Part shown: piece after piece, positions 10,175 through 21,710 of the stretch
Numbering within the stretch: the first letter of the stretch is position 1
Layout: each line of letters begins with the position of its first letter
NCBI RefSeq assembly: GCF_016745095.1
Contig: NZ_CP067087.1
Location: 2,344,501 to 2,408,500, forward strand
Source: Croceicoccus sp. YJ47
GTDB lineage: Bacteria; Pseudomonadota; Alphaproteobacteria; Sphingomonadales; Sphingomonadaceae
Direction of reading: 5' to 3'
Length of the DNA stretch: 64,000 nt
Position numbers and translations under genes: made by a program
Notes under the pieces: model-generated
Database searches by the model: none
Told to the model about the DNA's origin: nothing
The model's input: the letters and a program-made list of their open reading frames with translations, nothing else

Positions 10175-11893
10175 CTATCGCCGGGTGAGGTCGCGCACCC
10201 TTTCGCGCACGGGCATGGCCGCGTCTGTCGCACCGATCCAGCGTTCCAGCGCATCGACGTCGATCGGGCCGATCAACGTGTCGCGGCCTGCCTCGAACGT
10301 GGTAAATCCGTCGCCGCCCCCTGCGAGGAAGCTGTTCATCGTGACGCGATAGGAGACATCGGGGGCGATCGCCCGCCCGTTCAGCATCGGATCGACGATG
10401 CGCCGTCCTTCGGGTGCCGCGCGATCGAAGCCATAGGTGAACCCTTGCGATACCGACAGCAGTTCGGCCCGGTCGCCGCGGAACTGCTGCTCCAGAATGG
10501 CGAGCAATTGCGCCCCGGTGAATGTCTTCGTGACGAGCGTGTTGCCGAATGGCTGGCTCGTGTAGATATCGCCGAAGGTCACCGCGCCGTCCGCCCCCGG
10601 TGTGATCGGCGCGCGTACCCCGCCGGCATTCATGAACGCGATTTCCGCCCCGCTATCGCGCGTCGCCGCAAGCTGCGCATCGGCGATGACGAGGCCCAGC
10701 ATCCGGGTGTCGAGCGCACCCGAAAGCCGCCCCACAACCCGTTCCGAAGCGGAGCGCGCCGCATCGACATAGCGCGCGACATAGGCCGCGATCCCCGCAT
10801 CGGCGGCAAAGGCGGGCAGGGCGGCATCCCGCCCGTCGCCATCGGCATTCTGCACCACGATATTATGCGCATCGGTCACATGGGCGGTGCCGTTCGCCGC
10901 GTCGATGGACAGCGCAATATCGGTGAGCATCGTCCCGCGCGAACCCGCGCTCGTCACCCAGAACGGACGCGCCGGATCGACCTTCGCATAATCGCAGACA
11001 TAGGCATTGTGCGTATGCCCCGACAGAACGAGGTCGACGCGCGGGTCGAGCCTGTCCAATATGCCGCGAAGATCGCCCGACAAGGCGCCGCACTTTCCGT
11101 CGTCGAACCCTTCGGAATTGACCAGCCCCTGGTGGATGGACACGATGATCGCGTCGGCGCCCTCCGCCTCGATTCCCGGGACGAGCGCGTTGATCGTTTC
11201 CGCCTCGTCGCGAAAGGTGAGGCCCGCAACACCGCCCGGACTGACGAGCGAGGGCGTCCCCTCGAGCGTGAGGCCGATGACGGCAATGGCGATTTCATCC
11301 GCGCCGCTGCCGAACCGCCGGATGGCATAGGCGGGGAACAGAGTGCCCCCGTCCGCCGTCGCGACATTCGCGGCGAGGAAACCGAAATCGGCGCCCGCGA
11401 AATCGGGTTCCACCGCGCAGGGCGTGCGCAGCGTGTGCACCGCGCACCCGCCATCCGCCATGCGGCGCAATTCGTCGGCGCCGCGGTCGAATTCGTGATT
11501 GCCGACCGCGTTGAAGTCGAGCCCGATACGGTTCATCGCGCCGATCGTCGGTTCGTCAAGGAAGAGCGAGGAGGCAAGCGGGCTCGCGCTGATGAGGTCG
11601 CCGGCCGAAATGACGAGGCTGTAATCGTCCTGCGCGCGCAGCGCATGGACCGCGCTGGCGAGATAGGCGGCGCCCCCTGCGGGCAGGCTGCGTTCCTGGC
11701 CGTCGGGCGTCGTCACGACGAGCGGGCGGGGCTGGGGCTCCAGATTGCCGTGAAAATCGTTGAGCCCGACGATGCGCACCGTCACCGGCGCGGCGGACAT
11801 GGCGGCGGCGGACGTGGCGGGCGAGGATTGCGGCACCGTCGCACAGGCGGACAGGGCAAGCGCGGCGGTCGTGGCGAGGAGAATGCGTGTCAT
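10175..11893 (-). CDS. Secreted 5'-nucleotidase / metallophosphatase lipoprotein
   Basis: From ATG 11893, a 572-residue protein with lipoprotein signal MTRILLATTAALALSAC. The N-terminal metallophosphoesterase domain shows GLNDFHGNLEPQ, GDLISASPLASS, GNHEFDRG, VSIHQGL and SGHTHNAY, which supply the two-metal ligands. The C-terminal 5'-nucleotidase domain follows from about residue 350 (TFGDIYTSQPFGN). The UshA/CpdB-type architecture hydrolyses nucleotides or sugar nucleotides in the periplasm for phosphate and nucleoside salvage. The frame is open further upstream, but only 11893 gives a signal peptide. It lies 41 bases after the kinase-like gene on the same strand. Confidence 0.92.
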   Translation of the reverse strand: MTRILLATTAALALSACATVPQSSPATSAAAMSAAPVTVRIVGLNDFHGNLEPQPRPLVVTTPDGQERSLPAGGAAYLASAVHALRAQDDYSLVISAGDLISASPLASSLFLDEPTIGAMNRIGLDFNAVGNHEFDRGADELRRMADGGCAVHTLRTPCAVEPDFAGADFGFLAANVATADGGTLFPAYAIRRFGSGADEIAIAVIGLTLEGTPSLVSPGGVAGLTFRDEAETINALVPGIEAEGADAIIVSIHQGLVNSEGFDDGKCGALSGDLRGILDRLDPRVDLVLSGHTHNAYVCDYAKVDPARPFWVTSAGSRGTMLTDIALSIDAANGTAHVTDAHNIVVQNADGDGRDAALPAFAADAGIAAYVARYVDAARSASERVVGRLSGALDTRMLGLVIADAQLAATRDSGAEIAFMNAGGVRAPITPGADGAVTFGDIYTSQPFGNTLVTKTFTGAQLLAILEQQFRGDRAELLSVSQGFTYGFDRAAPEGRRIVDPMLNGRAIAPDVSYRVTMNSFLAGGGDGFTTFEAGRDTLIGPIDVDALERWIGATDAAMPVRERVRDLTRR

Positions 11894-11934
11894 GCCGCCG
11901 GGTTTAGCGCGGCAATCTGACCGTGCAATGACGA

Positions 11935-12741
11935 TCACGCGCCCAGGTCGGACAATTCCCGTTCCACTCCGGCGCGATAGGACGCCCCGAACAGGCGCAG
12001 ATGAACCAGCAGCGGCCAGAGCCGGTAACAGCCCAGCCGCGCGCGCCAGCCCGGCTCCGGTTCCATCGCGTCGAAAAACCGGTCCGGCGGCGCATTGAAC
12101 AGCGTGAGCATGGCCCAGTCCACCTCGCGATGGCCGAAATAACAGGCCGGATCGATCAGCGTGCACGCCCCGCCGCCGCCCACCATGACATTGCCGCCCC
12201 AAAGATCGCCGTGCAGCAAAGCCGCATCGGGTCGCGCGGGCAGGATGTCGCCGATCCGCCGGCATAGCCCCGCGATCCTGTCGCCAAGGGCCGCGTCCAC
12301 ATGGGAGAGATGCGGCCGAAGCCGCCGCTCCGCCCAGAATTGCGGCCAGTCATCGCAGCGCGCATTGGCAATACCGACCGCGCCGAACGCATGGTCCCGG
12401 TCCCAGCCATAGCGCTCATCCACCGGCCGGTGCAGCAGCGACAATTGCGCGGCAAGGTCGTCCCACGCCCCGCCGTCGAGCCGCCCCGTGCCATCCTCGT
12501 GCGAGAGGATCATCCATTCGCCCTCGCACGCGACCACATCGGGCACGCGCACGCCGGTCCTGTTCATGCGGCGCAGCATGTCCGCTTCTGCCGCGACATT
12601 TCCGGCCTGTTTCGCCACGAAAGACGCGCCATCCGGCATCGTCACGCAGAATACCGCCGACAGATCGCCGCCCGAAAGCGGGCGCACGGCCCCGGGCGTC
12701 TGGCCCAGCAGGCGTGTGACCGCCTGTTCGGGCTTGTTCAT
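11935..12741 (-). CDS. Fructosamine/ketosamine-3-kinase family protein
   Basis: A 268-residue protein from ATG 12741. It has the small-kinase catalytic motif LLHGDLWGGNVMV, the metal-binding LIDPACYFGHREVDWAM, and the family N-terminus with PLSGGDLSAVF and FVAKQAG (the ATP-binding Lys). Bacterial members phosphorylate ribulosamine or erythrulosamine adducts on proteins, starting spontaneous deglycation. The ATG overlaps the stop of the preceding low-molecular-weight phosphatase gene by 4 bases (ATGA), so the two are translationally coupled. That pairing recurs in bacteria and supports a deglycation role; the substrate is inferred. Confidence 0.9.
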   Translation of the reverse strand: MNKPEQAVTRLLGQTPGAVRPLSGGDLSAVFCVTMPDGASFVAKQAGNVAAEADMLRRMNRTGVRVPDVVACEGEWMILSHEDGTGRLDGGAWDDLAAQLSLLHRPVDERYGWDRDHAFGAVGIANARCDDWPQFWAERRLRPHLSHVDAALGDRIAGLCRRIGDILPARPDAALLHGDLWGGNVMVGGGGACTLIDPACYFGHREVDWAMLTLFNAPPDRFFDAMEPEPGWRARLGCYRLWPLLVHLRLFGASYRAGVERELSDLGA

Positions 12742-13205
12742 CCCTGCAATTGCGCGACCAGGGCGCGGGCCGCTTCGTGCACGTCGTCCCATGTCGTCAC
12801 GAACCCGTCGGGTCCGCCGAAATAGGGATCCGCCACCGGCTGTCCGCGCTTGTCCGGCACCACGTCCATCAACAGGCTGAGTTTTGCGGTGCCATCGGCG
12901 GGGCGGATGGATTCCAGCACTTCGAGATTGGCTTCGTCGAGGGCGAAGACATGGGTGAACTGACGGAAATCGTCCTCCGTCACCTGACGCCCCTTGTACG
13001 CGCGGATGTCGATATCCTGCGTCCTGGCCTGCTCGATCGCGCGGGGATCGGGCGGGTCGCCGACGTGCCAGTTGCCGGTGCCCGCCGAATCCGCCTCCGC
13101 GTCGAGCCCGGCGCGTTCCGCCTCGGCGCGGAATGCCGCCTCCGCGAGCGGAGAGCGACATATGTTGCCGAGGCAGACGAAAAGAACCTTGGGGCGCTGG
13201 CTCAA
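12738..13205 (-). CDS. Low-molecular-weight protein-tyrosine-phosphatase family
   Basis: A 155-residue protein with the active-site loop VCLGNICRSP (Cys-x5-Arg-Ser) right at the N-terminus and the catalytic acid in VADPYFGGPDGF. The frame contains no ATG before this motif. TTG at 13205 overlaps the OsmC stop (TTGA) and gives the usual family N-terminus MSQRPKVLFVCLG; a further TTG at 13238 is possible. In FN3K-linked members the substrate may be a sugar phosphate (ribulosamine 5-phosphate type) rather than phosphotyrosine. Middle gene of osmC-like - phosphatase - kinase. Confidence 0.9.
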   Translation of the reverse strand: MSQRPKVLFVCLGNICRSPLAEAAFRAEAERAGLDAEADSAGTGNWHVGDPPDPRAIEQARTQDIDIRAYKGRQVTEDDFRQFTHVFALDEANLEVLESIRPADGTAKLSLLMDVVPDKRGQPVADPYFGGPDGFVTTWDDVHEAARALVAQLQG

Positions 13206-13627
13206 GATTGAAGCGTCCGCTCCAGCGTGATCTCGCAATTGAGCAGCTTGGAAATGGGGCAGCCGACCTTGGTGCCGTCGGTGATTTCCTCGAACTTGTC
13301 CTGCGCAAGCCCCTCAACCTTTGCCGTCAGCGACAGCGCGGATTTCGACACCTTGAACCCGTCGCCATCCTTTTCCAGCGTGACGGTGCATTCGGTGTCG
13401 AGCTGGCCATCCTCATATCCCGCCTTCGCAAGGGCGAAGCTGGTGGCCATGGTGAAGCACGACGCATGGGCGGCGGCGATCATTTCCTCGGGGTTGGTGC
13501 CGGGCTTGTCCTCGAACCGCGTGTTGAAGCCATAGGGCGCATCGACCGATCCGCTCTTCGTAGCGACATGGCCGAGTCCGTCCTTGCCGAGGCCCTTGTA
13601 CTGTGCGGTTGCCGTGTTGGTCGTCAT
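13202..13627 (-). CDS. OsmC/Ohr-family peroxiredoxin-like protein
   Basis: A 141-residue protein with the two redox Cys in HASCFTMATSFAL and VGCPISKLLNC, and the OsmC-type length and N-terminus (QYKGLGKDGLGHV). These thiol peroxidases reduce organic hydroperoxides in the cytoplasm. The ATG at 13627 has AAGGAAA upstream. An EcfG-like promoter match lies 34 bases before the start. First gene of the unit that continues into the phosphatase, kinase-like and nucleotidase genes. Confidence 0.93.
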   Translation of the reverse strand: MTTNTATAQYKGLGKDGLGHVATKSGSVDAPYGFNTRFEDKPGTNPEEMIAAAHASCFTMATSFALAKAGYEDGQLDTECTVTLEKDGDGFKVSKSALSLTAKVEGLAQDKFEEITDGTKVGCPISKLLNCEITLERTLQS

Positions 13628-13660
13628 ACTCGTTTTCCTTCGATTGGGGTTTACCCACAC

Positions 13661-13685
13661 AACCGAGGAAACCGCCGCTCGTTCC
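13661..13685 (-). promoter_or_regulatory. EcfG-type (general stress) promoter candidate for the osmC-like unit
   Basis: Minus strand GGAAC (13685-13681), 16-base spacer, GGTT (13664-13661), which equals GGAAC-N17-GTT. This fits the EcfG consensus known from alphaproteobacteria. The implied leader is about 30-35 bases. Confidence 0.5.
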
Positions 13686-13725
13686 GCCATCCGCCACGAG
13701 GCGGGCAGCGGAACGGGCAGACCGA

Positions 13726-17254
<3,529 letters not shown>

Positions 17255-17425
17255 GGAATGTCTCCTGTTGGCATGAAAGCCTTCAGCGCATCCGTTTCCC
17301 AAAAAGGTGAAGGGCGGCGGGACCGGGAACTTGGGGGTCTTCCCGGTGCGTGCCCCGTGGGGGACTGGGGAGAACAGGGCGCCGCCGCCCGACAAGGGGG
17401 CATTTATGGCGGCGCGGTTACAATC

Positions 17426-17464
17426 GCAAATGCGAAAGTAACATTATTGCTTGCAACTTTCGCA
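17426..17464. promoter_or_regulatory. Inverted TGCGAAAGT repeat upstream of guaA
   Basis: TGCGAAAGT (17431-17439) and ACTTTCGCA (17456-17464) form perfect 9-bp arms with 16 bases between, in an AT-rich pocket 73 bases before the guaA ATG. The left arm also overlaps a smaller TCGCA-AA-TGCGA repeat starting at 17425. The half-site spacing (about 25 bp centre to centre) would suit a dimeric regulator bound on one DNA face; the regulator is unknown. Confidence 0.45.
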
Positions 17465-17536
17465 ATCGTTCTGCGTCCCGATCGCCGGACGCAGCGCGCG
17501 CTGGACAGATGCGGGAGGGCTTTCTATCGCGCGCCC

Positions 17537-19123
17537 ATGCCCGATACTTTGACAGATTCGACCACCGACGACACCATCCTGATCGTCGATTTCGGAAGCC
17601 AGGTGACGCAGCTCATCGCGCGCCGCGTGCGCGAGGCGGGCGTCTATTCCGAAATCGCCCCCTTTACGCAGGCCGCAGAGGCGTTCGCCCGGATGAAGCC
17701 GAAGGGCATCATCCTGTCGGGCAGCCCCGCCAGCGTGCCGGGCGAAGGCAGCCCCCGCGCGCCGCAGGAAATGTTCGAGGCGGGCATCCCCATCCTCGGC
17801 ATCTGTTACGGGCAGCAGGTGATGACGAAGCAGCTGGGCGGCGAGGTGCGGCCCGGCCACGAAACCGGCGAGGGTGGCGAATTCGGGCGCGCGTTCCTTA
17901 CCGTGACGGAAAAATGCGCTTTGTTCGACGGGCTCTGGCAGGTCGGTGAACGGCATCAGGTCTGGATGAGCCACGGCGACAAGGTGACCGAGTTCGCCCC
18001 CGGTTTCGAAATCGTCGCGACCAGCGATGGCGCCCCCTTCGCCGTGATCGCGGATGAAAGCCGGCGTTTCTACGGCACGCAATTCCATCCCGAGGTCATT
18101 CACACGCCCGATGGCGGCCGGCTGATCGCCAATTTCGTGCGCCATGTCTGCGGCTGTGCCGGCGACTGGACCATGGCGGAGTTCCGGCGCACGAAGATCG
18201 CCGAAATCCGCGAACAGGTCGGCGACGGCAAGGTGATCTGCGGCTTGTCGGGCGGGGTCGATCTTACCGTCGCCGCCGTGCTCATTCACGAGGCGATCGG
18301 CGATCAGCTGACCTGCGTGTTTGTCGACCATGGCCTGATGCGCATGGGGGAGGCGGAGCAGGTCGTCTCGCTCTTCCGCGGGGCATATAACATCCCGCTG
18401 GTGCACCGCGACGTGTCGGCCCTGTTTCTGAACGGATTGAAGGGCGTCACCGATCCGGAGGCCAAGCGCAAGTTCATCGGCAAGACCTTCATCGACGTGT
18501 TCGAAGACGAGGCGAAGAAGATCGGCGGCGCCGATTTCCTCGCCCAGGGCACGCTCTATCCCGACGTCATCGAAAGCGTGTCGTTCACCGGCGGGCCGAG
18601 CGTCACGATCAAGAGCCACCACAATGTCGGCGGCCTGCCCGAACGCATGAACATGCAACTGGTCGAACCCTTGCGCGAATTGTTCAAGGACGAGGTGCGC
18701 GACCTTGGCCGCGAGCTCGGCTTGCCCGATGTGTTCGTCGGGCGCCATCCGTTCCCCGGACCGGGCCTCGCCATCCGCATTCCGGGCGAGGTTACGCGCG
18801 AACGTTGCGACATATTGCGCAAGGCGGACGCGATCTACCTCGAGGAAATCCGCAATGCCGGGCTGTACGATGCAATCTGGCAGGCGTTCGCCGTGCTGCT
18901 CCCCGTGCGGACCGTCGGCGTGATGGGCGACAGCCGCACCTATGACAGCGTGTGCGCCCTGCGCGCGGTGACGAGCACCGACGGCATGACGGCGGATGTG
19001 TACCCCTTCGACAGCGCGTTCCTGTCCGCGACCGCCACGCGCATCGTGAACGAGGTTCAAGGCATCAACCGGGTGGTCTACGACTACACCTCCAAGCCCC
19101 CCGGCACGATCGAGTGGGAGTGA
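17537..19123 (+). CDS. guaA: GMP synthase (glutamine-hydrolysing), altered PP-loop
   Basis: A 528-residue enzyme converting XMP to GMP. The N-terminal class I amidotransferase domain has the nucleophile loop GICYGQQ and the His/Glu pair FHPEVIHT. The C-terminal ATP-pyrophosphatase and dimerisation domains are complete (ending KPPGTIEWE). The PP-loop reads [11 protein letters not shown]: the final Ser of the otherwise invariant SGGVDS motif is Leu (CTT codon near 18263). The rest of the sequence is conserved and open, so the gene looks functional; whether activity survives the change is a real question. The start at 17537 matches the family N-terminus. Confidence 0.95.
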   Translation: MPDTLTDSTTDDTILIVDFGSQVTQLIARRVREAGVYSEIAPFTQAAEAFARMKPKGIILSGSPASVPGEGSPRAPQEMFEAGIPILGICYGQQVMTKQLGGEVRPGHETGEGGEFGRAFLTVTEKCALFDGLWQVGERHQVWMSHGDKVTEFAPGFEIVATSDGAPFAVIADESRRFYGTQFHPEVIHTPDGGRLIANFVRHVCGCAGDWTMAEFRRTKIAEIREQVGDGKVICGLSGGVDLTVAAVLIHEAIGDQLTCVFVDHGLMRMGEAEQVVSLFRGAYNIPLVHRDVSALFLNGLKGVTDPEAKRKFIGKTFIDVFEDEAKKIGGADFLAQGTLYPDVIESVSFTGGPSVTIKSHHNVGGLPERMNMQLVEPLRELFKDEVRDLGRELGLPDVFVGRHPFPGPGLAIRIPGEVTRERCDILRKADAIYLEEIRNAGLYDAIWQAFAVLLPVRTVGVMGDSRTYDSVCALRAVTSTDGMTADVYPFDSAFLSATATRIVNEVQGINRVVYDYTSKPPGTIEWE

Positions 19124-19222
19124 CGCCAGACACGTCATGACGCGGGGCGTCATGGCGGCAGCGTCACTCGCGAGCGATAGCGAAGCGCGGAACCCACCCC
19201 GCCGCCGACCATTGACGGTGCG

Positions 19223-19882
19223 ATGGCACTGATCCCCGAAGCAGAGGTCGCAACCGTATTTCGCCGGCTGGCCGATGCGATGCCGGGCCGCACCCTCGAT
19301 GCGAAGGGACCGAAGGGACAGCCCGACGCGTTCCGCTCCTGCATTTCCTGCATGCTGTCGGCGCAATCGCTCGACCGGAATACGGCGGCTGCGGCGCGCG
19401 CGCTGTTCGCCCTGGCCGCCACGCCCGAGGCGATGCTCCGGCGCGACGACGCAGCCATCGCCGATGCGATCCGCCCGTGCGGCCTCTACAACATGAAGAC
19501 GCGCAATATCCGTGCCTTTTGCGCGGCCCTGCTCGACCGGCACAGCGGCACCGTGCCCGACACGCGCGCGGGGTTGATGGCATTGCCCGGCATCGGGCGG
19601 AAATGCGCCGATATCGTGCTGTCCTTCACCTTCGGGCGCGCGGTGATCGCGGTCGACACCCATGTGCACCGCGTCTGCAACCGGATCGGCCTGACCGATG
19701 CGAAGACCGCCGACCGCACCGCGGCAGAGCTGGAGGAGCGCGCGCCCGACTGGGCCATGCAGGACGGGCATTTCTGGCTCATCCAGTTCGGGAAGCGCAT
19801 CTGCCGCGCACGCAGCCCGCTTTGCGAGCGCTGCCCGGTCGTCAACCATTGCCTGTGGTACGAGGCAAGCCGCGCGCATTGA
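19223..19882 (+). CDS. nth: Endonuclease III-family DNA glycosylase/AP lyase
   Basis: A 219-residue protein with the helix-hairpin-helix LPGIGRKCADIVLSF holding the catalytic Lys, the catalytic Asp in VDTHVHRVCNR, and a C-terminal 4Fe-4S cluster motif with Cys-x6-Cys-x2-Cys-x5-Cys spacing (CRARSPLCERCPVVNHC). It removes oxidised pyrimidines in base excision repair. The N-terminus differs somewhat from E. coli Nth, so another member of the superfamily is possible. It lies 100 bases after guaA. Confidence 0.9.
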   Translation: MALIPEAEVATVFRRLADAMPGRTLDAKGPKGQPDAFRSCISCMLSAQSLDRNTAAAARALFALAATPEAMLRRDDAAIADAIRPCGLYNMKTRNIRAFCAALLDRHSGTVPDTRAGLMALPGIGRKCADIVLSFTFGRAVIAVDTHVHRVCNRIGLTDAKTADRTAAELEERAPDWAMQDGHFWLIQFGKRICRARSPLCERCPVVNHCLWYEASRAH

Positions 19883-19969
19883 CCGGAACCGTTTTGCCGT
19901 TCACGCTTTGCCAAGATGGCCCCATCGATCCAGACCCGATCCAAGCAACCGGGGCCGTGGGAGCGAGAC

Positions 19970-20209
19970 ATGGCCGACAAACGCGATACGCAGACCCCTT
20001 TTCCACAGATGCCGACCGACATGGGCATGCCGATGCTGGCGGCATGGATGGAAATGTGGATGTGGCCGATCACCATGATGGCGCGCATGATGGGCAGCGG
20101 CGAATACCGCCCCGAGGCGGAGCCGGAGATCGACCGCGCCTGCAAGGACAGCCAGCTCCCCGTGCCCAACCCGATTCAGAAATCCGCCGATAGCGACATC
20201 TTCGCCTGA
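19970..20209 (+). CDS. Small Met/Trp-rich protein, unknown function
   Basis: A 79-residue protein from ATG 19970 (GGGAG upstream). Twelve residues are Met, most within residues 14-42, including MLAAWMEMWMWPITMMARMM, which forms an amphipathic Trp/Met-rich helix followed by an acidic, probably disordered tail. It has no signal peptide. The segment could associate with a membrane or a hydrophobic granule surface, as small phasin-like proteins do, but that is speculation. A terminator follows. Confidence 0.65.
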   Translation: MADKRDTQTPFPQMPTDMGMPMLAAWMEMWMWPITMMARMMGSGEYRPEAEPEIDRACKDSQLPVPNPIQKSADSDIFA

Positions 20210-20239
20210 TCGCGGCGCGTCTCAAAAAAGCGCATGAAA

Positions 20240-20271
20240 AAGGGCGGCACCCGGTGACAGGTGCCGCCCTT
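20240..20271. terminator. Intrinsic terminator between the Met-rich gene and thiolase
   Basis: AAGGGCGGCACC and GGTGCCGCCCTT are perfect 12-bp arms with an 8-base loop, flanked by A- and T-rich ends; it serves both convergent genes. Confidence 0.85.
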
Positions 20272-20296
20272 CTCGTTTCCATCGTGAATGCGCGGC

Positions 20297-21480
20297 CTAG
20301 CTCACGTTTTCCCAGATCGCGGCGATGCCCTGACCGCCGCCGATGCACATGGTGGTGAGGCCCATCTTCGCCTTCTGACGGCGCATTTCATAGGCGAGCT
20401 TCGTCGTCAGGATCGCGCCCGTCGCGCCGATCGGATGGCCGAGCGAGATGCCGCTGCCGTTGGGGTTCACCTTCGCATTGTCGAACGCCATCTCGTTGAC
20501 CACGGCGCAGGCCTGCGCGGCGAAAGCCTCGTTCGATTCGATCACGTCGAGCGCGTCCTTGTCGATGCCCGCACGCTTCAGCGCGGCCTTCGTCGCCGGG
20601 ACCGGGCCGATGCCCATGTATTGCGGGTCGACGCCTGCGTGGCCATAGGCGACGAGCCGCATCATCGGGGTGAGGTTGTGCTCCTTCACCGCGGCCTCGC
20701 TGGCGAGAATCACGGCGGAGGCGCCGTCGTTGATGCCCGATGCGTTGCCCGCGGTCACGGTGCCGCCTTCCTTCTTGAACACGGTGCGCAGGCCGGCGAG
20801 CTTGTCCGCACTCGTGCCCGCCTTCACATGTTCGTCGGTGTCGAAGGTCGCGACATTGCGGCCCTGGCGCACCTCGATGGGCACGATCTCGTCCTTGAAC
20901 CAGCCCTGCTCGATCGCGTGGGCGGCGCGGCGCTGGCTCTCTGCGGCGAGTTCGTCCTGCATCTCGCGCGTGATGCCGTATTTGTCGGCCACGTTCTCCG
21001 CCGTCATGCCCATGTGATATTCGTGGAAGGGATCGTGCAACGCGCCCAGCATGCCGTCCTGCACCGTGGCGTCACCCATTTTCAGGCCCCAGCGCGCGCC
21101 GGTCATGAAATAGGGCGCCCGGCTCATCACCTCGCACCCGCCGCCGACCGCGATCTCGCAATCGCCGAGCGCGATCATCTGCGCCGCCGACACGATCGCC
21201 TGAAGCCCCGACCCGCACAGCCGGTTGACGGTCATGGCGGGCGCCTCGTGGGGATGCCGGCCTCGACCGCGGCGATGCGGCTGACATAGGCGTCGCTCGG
21301 CTCGCACGGCACGACATTGCCCATCACCACGTGGCCGACCATCTCGGGCGACAGCCCCGCGCGTTCGAGAGCGGCGGCAATGACCTTCCCGCCAAGATTG
21401 CCGGGCTTCGCTTCCTTGAAGGCGCCGCCGAACGTGCCGATGGCGGTGCGTGCGGCGGAAACAACGTAGATGTCCTTCAT
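20297..21480 (-). pseudogene. Acetyl-CoA acetyltransferase (thiolase), one frameshift
   Basis: Read across one frame change this is a full-length thiolase of about 394 residues. The N-terminal 77 residues (MKDIYVVSAARTAIGTFGG..., from ATG 21480 with GGAGA upstream) run until the G run at 21250-21253 (CCCC on the coding strand), where one base is missing: VEAGIP should continue HEAPAMTVNRLCGSG. The remaining frame holds the nucleophile Cys in NRLCGSGLQAIVS, HPIGATGA, and the last active-site Cys and glycines in TMCIGGGQGIAA. The role would be beta-oxidation or acetoacetyl-CoA formation. All else is intact, so a consensus error is likely. Confidence 0.88.
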
Positions 21481-21710
21481 GGTCGGGTTCTCCAATGGTG
21501 AATTTGACATGGGGGTTAGGCAAATTTCGCCCCGAATGCCAGCGGTAGGCGCCGACCTGCCCGATTGGAGAGGGCGAGGGGCGGACAGCGCCCGCGAAAA
21601 CGCGCGCTTGCCACGGGTACGAATCGAATGGCATGGCCGCGTCACGACGACCGTAAACGAGGACACCACCGCATGCCCACCATCGCCCCGTGCAGCCCGG
21701 GTTTTTCCGG

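Noticed and set aside
17444-19879. 811-codon open frame opposite guaA and nth
   Set aside because: It spans two well-supported genes and the gap between them; no motif or ribosome site.
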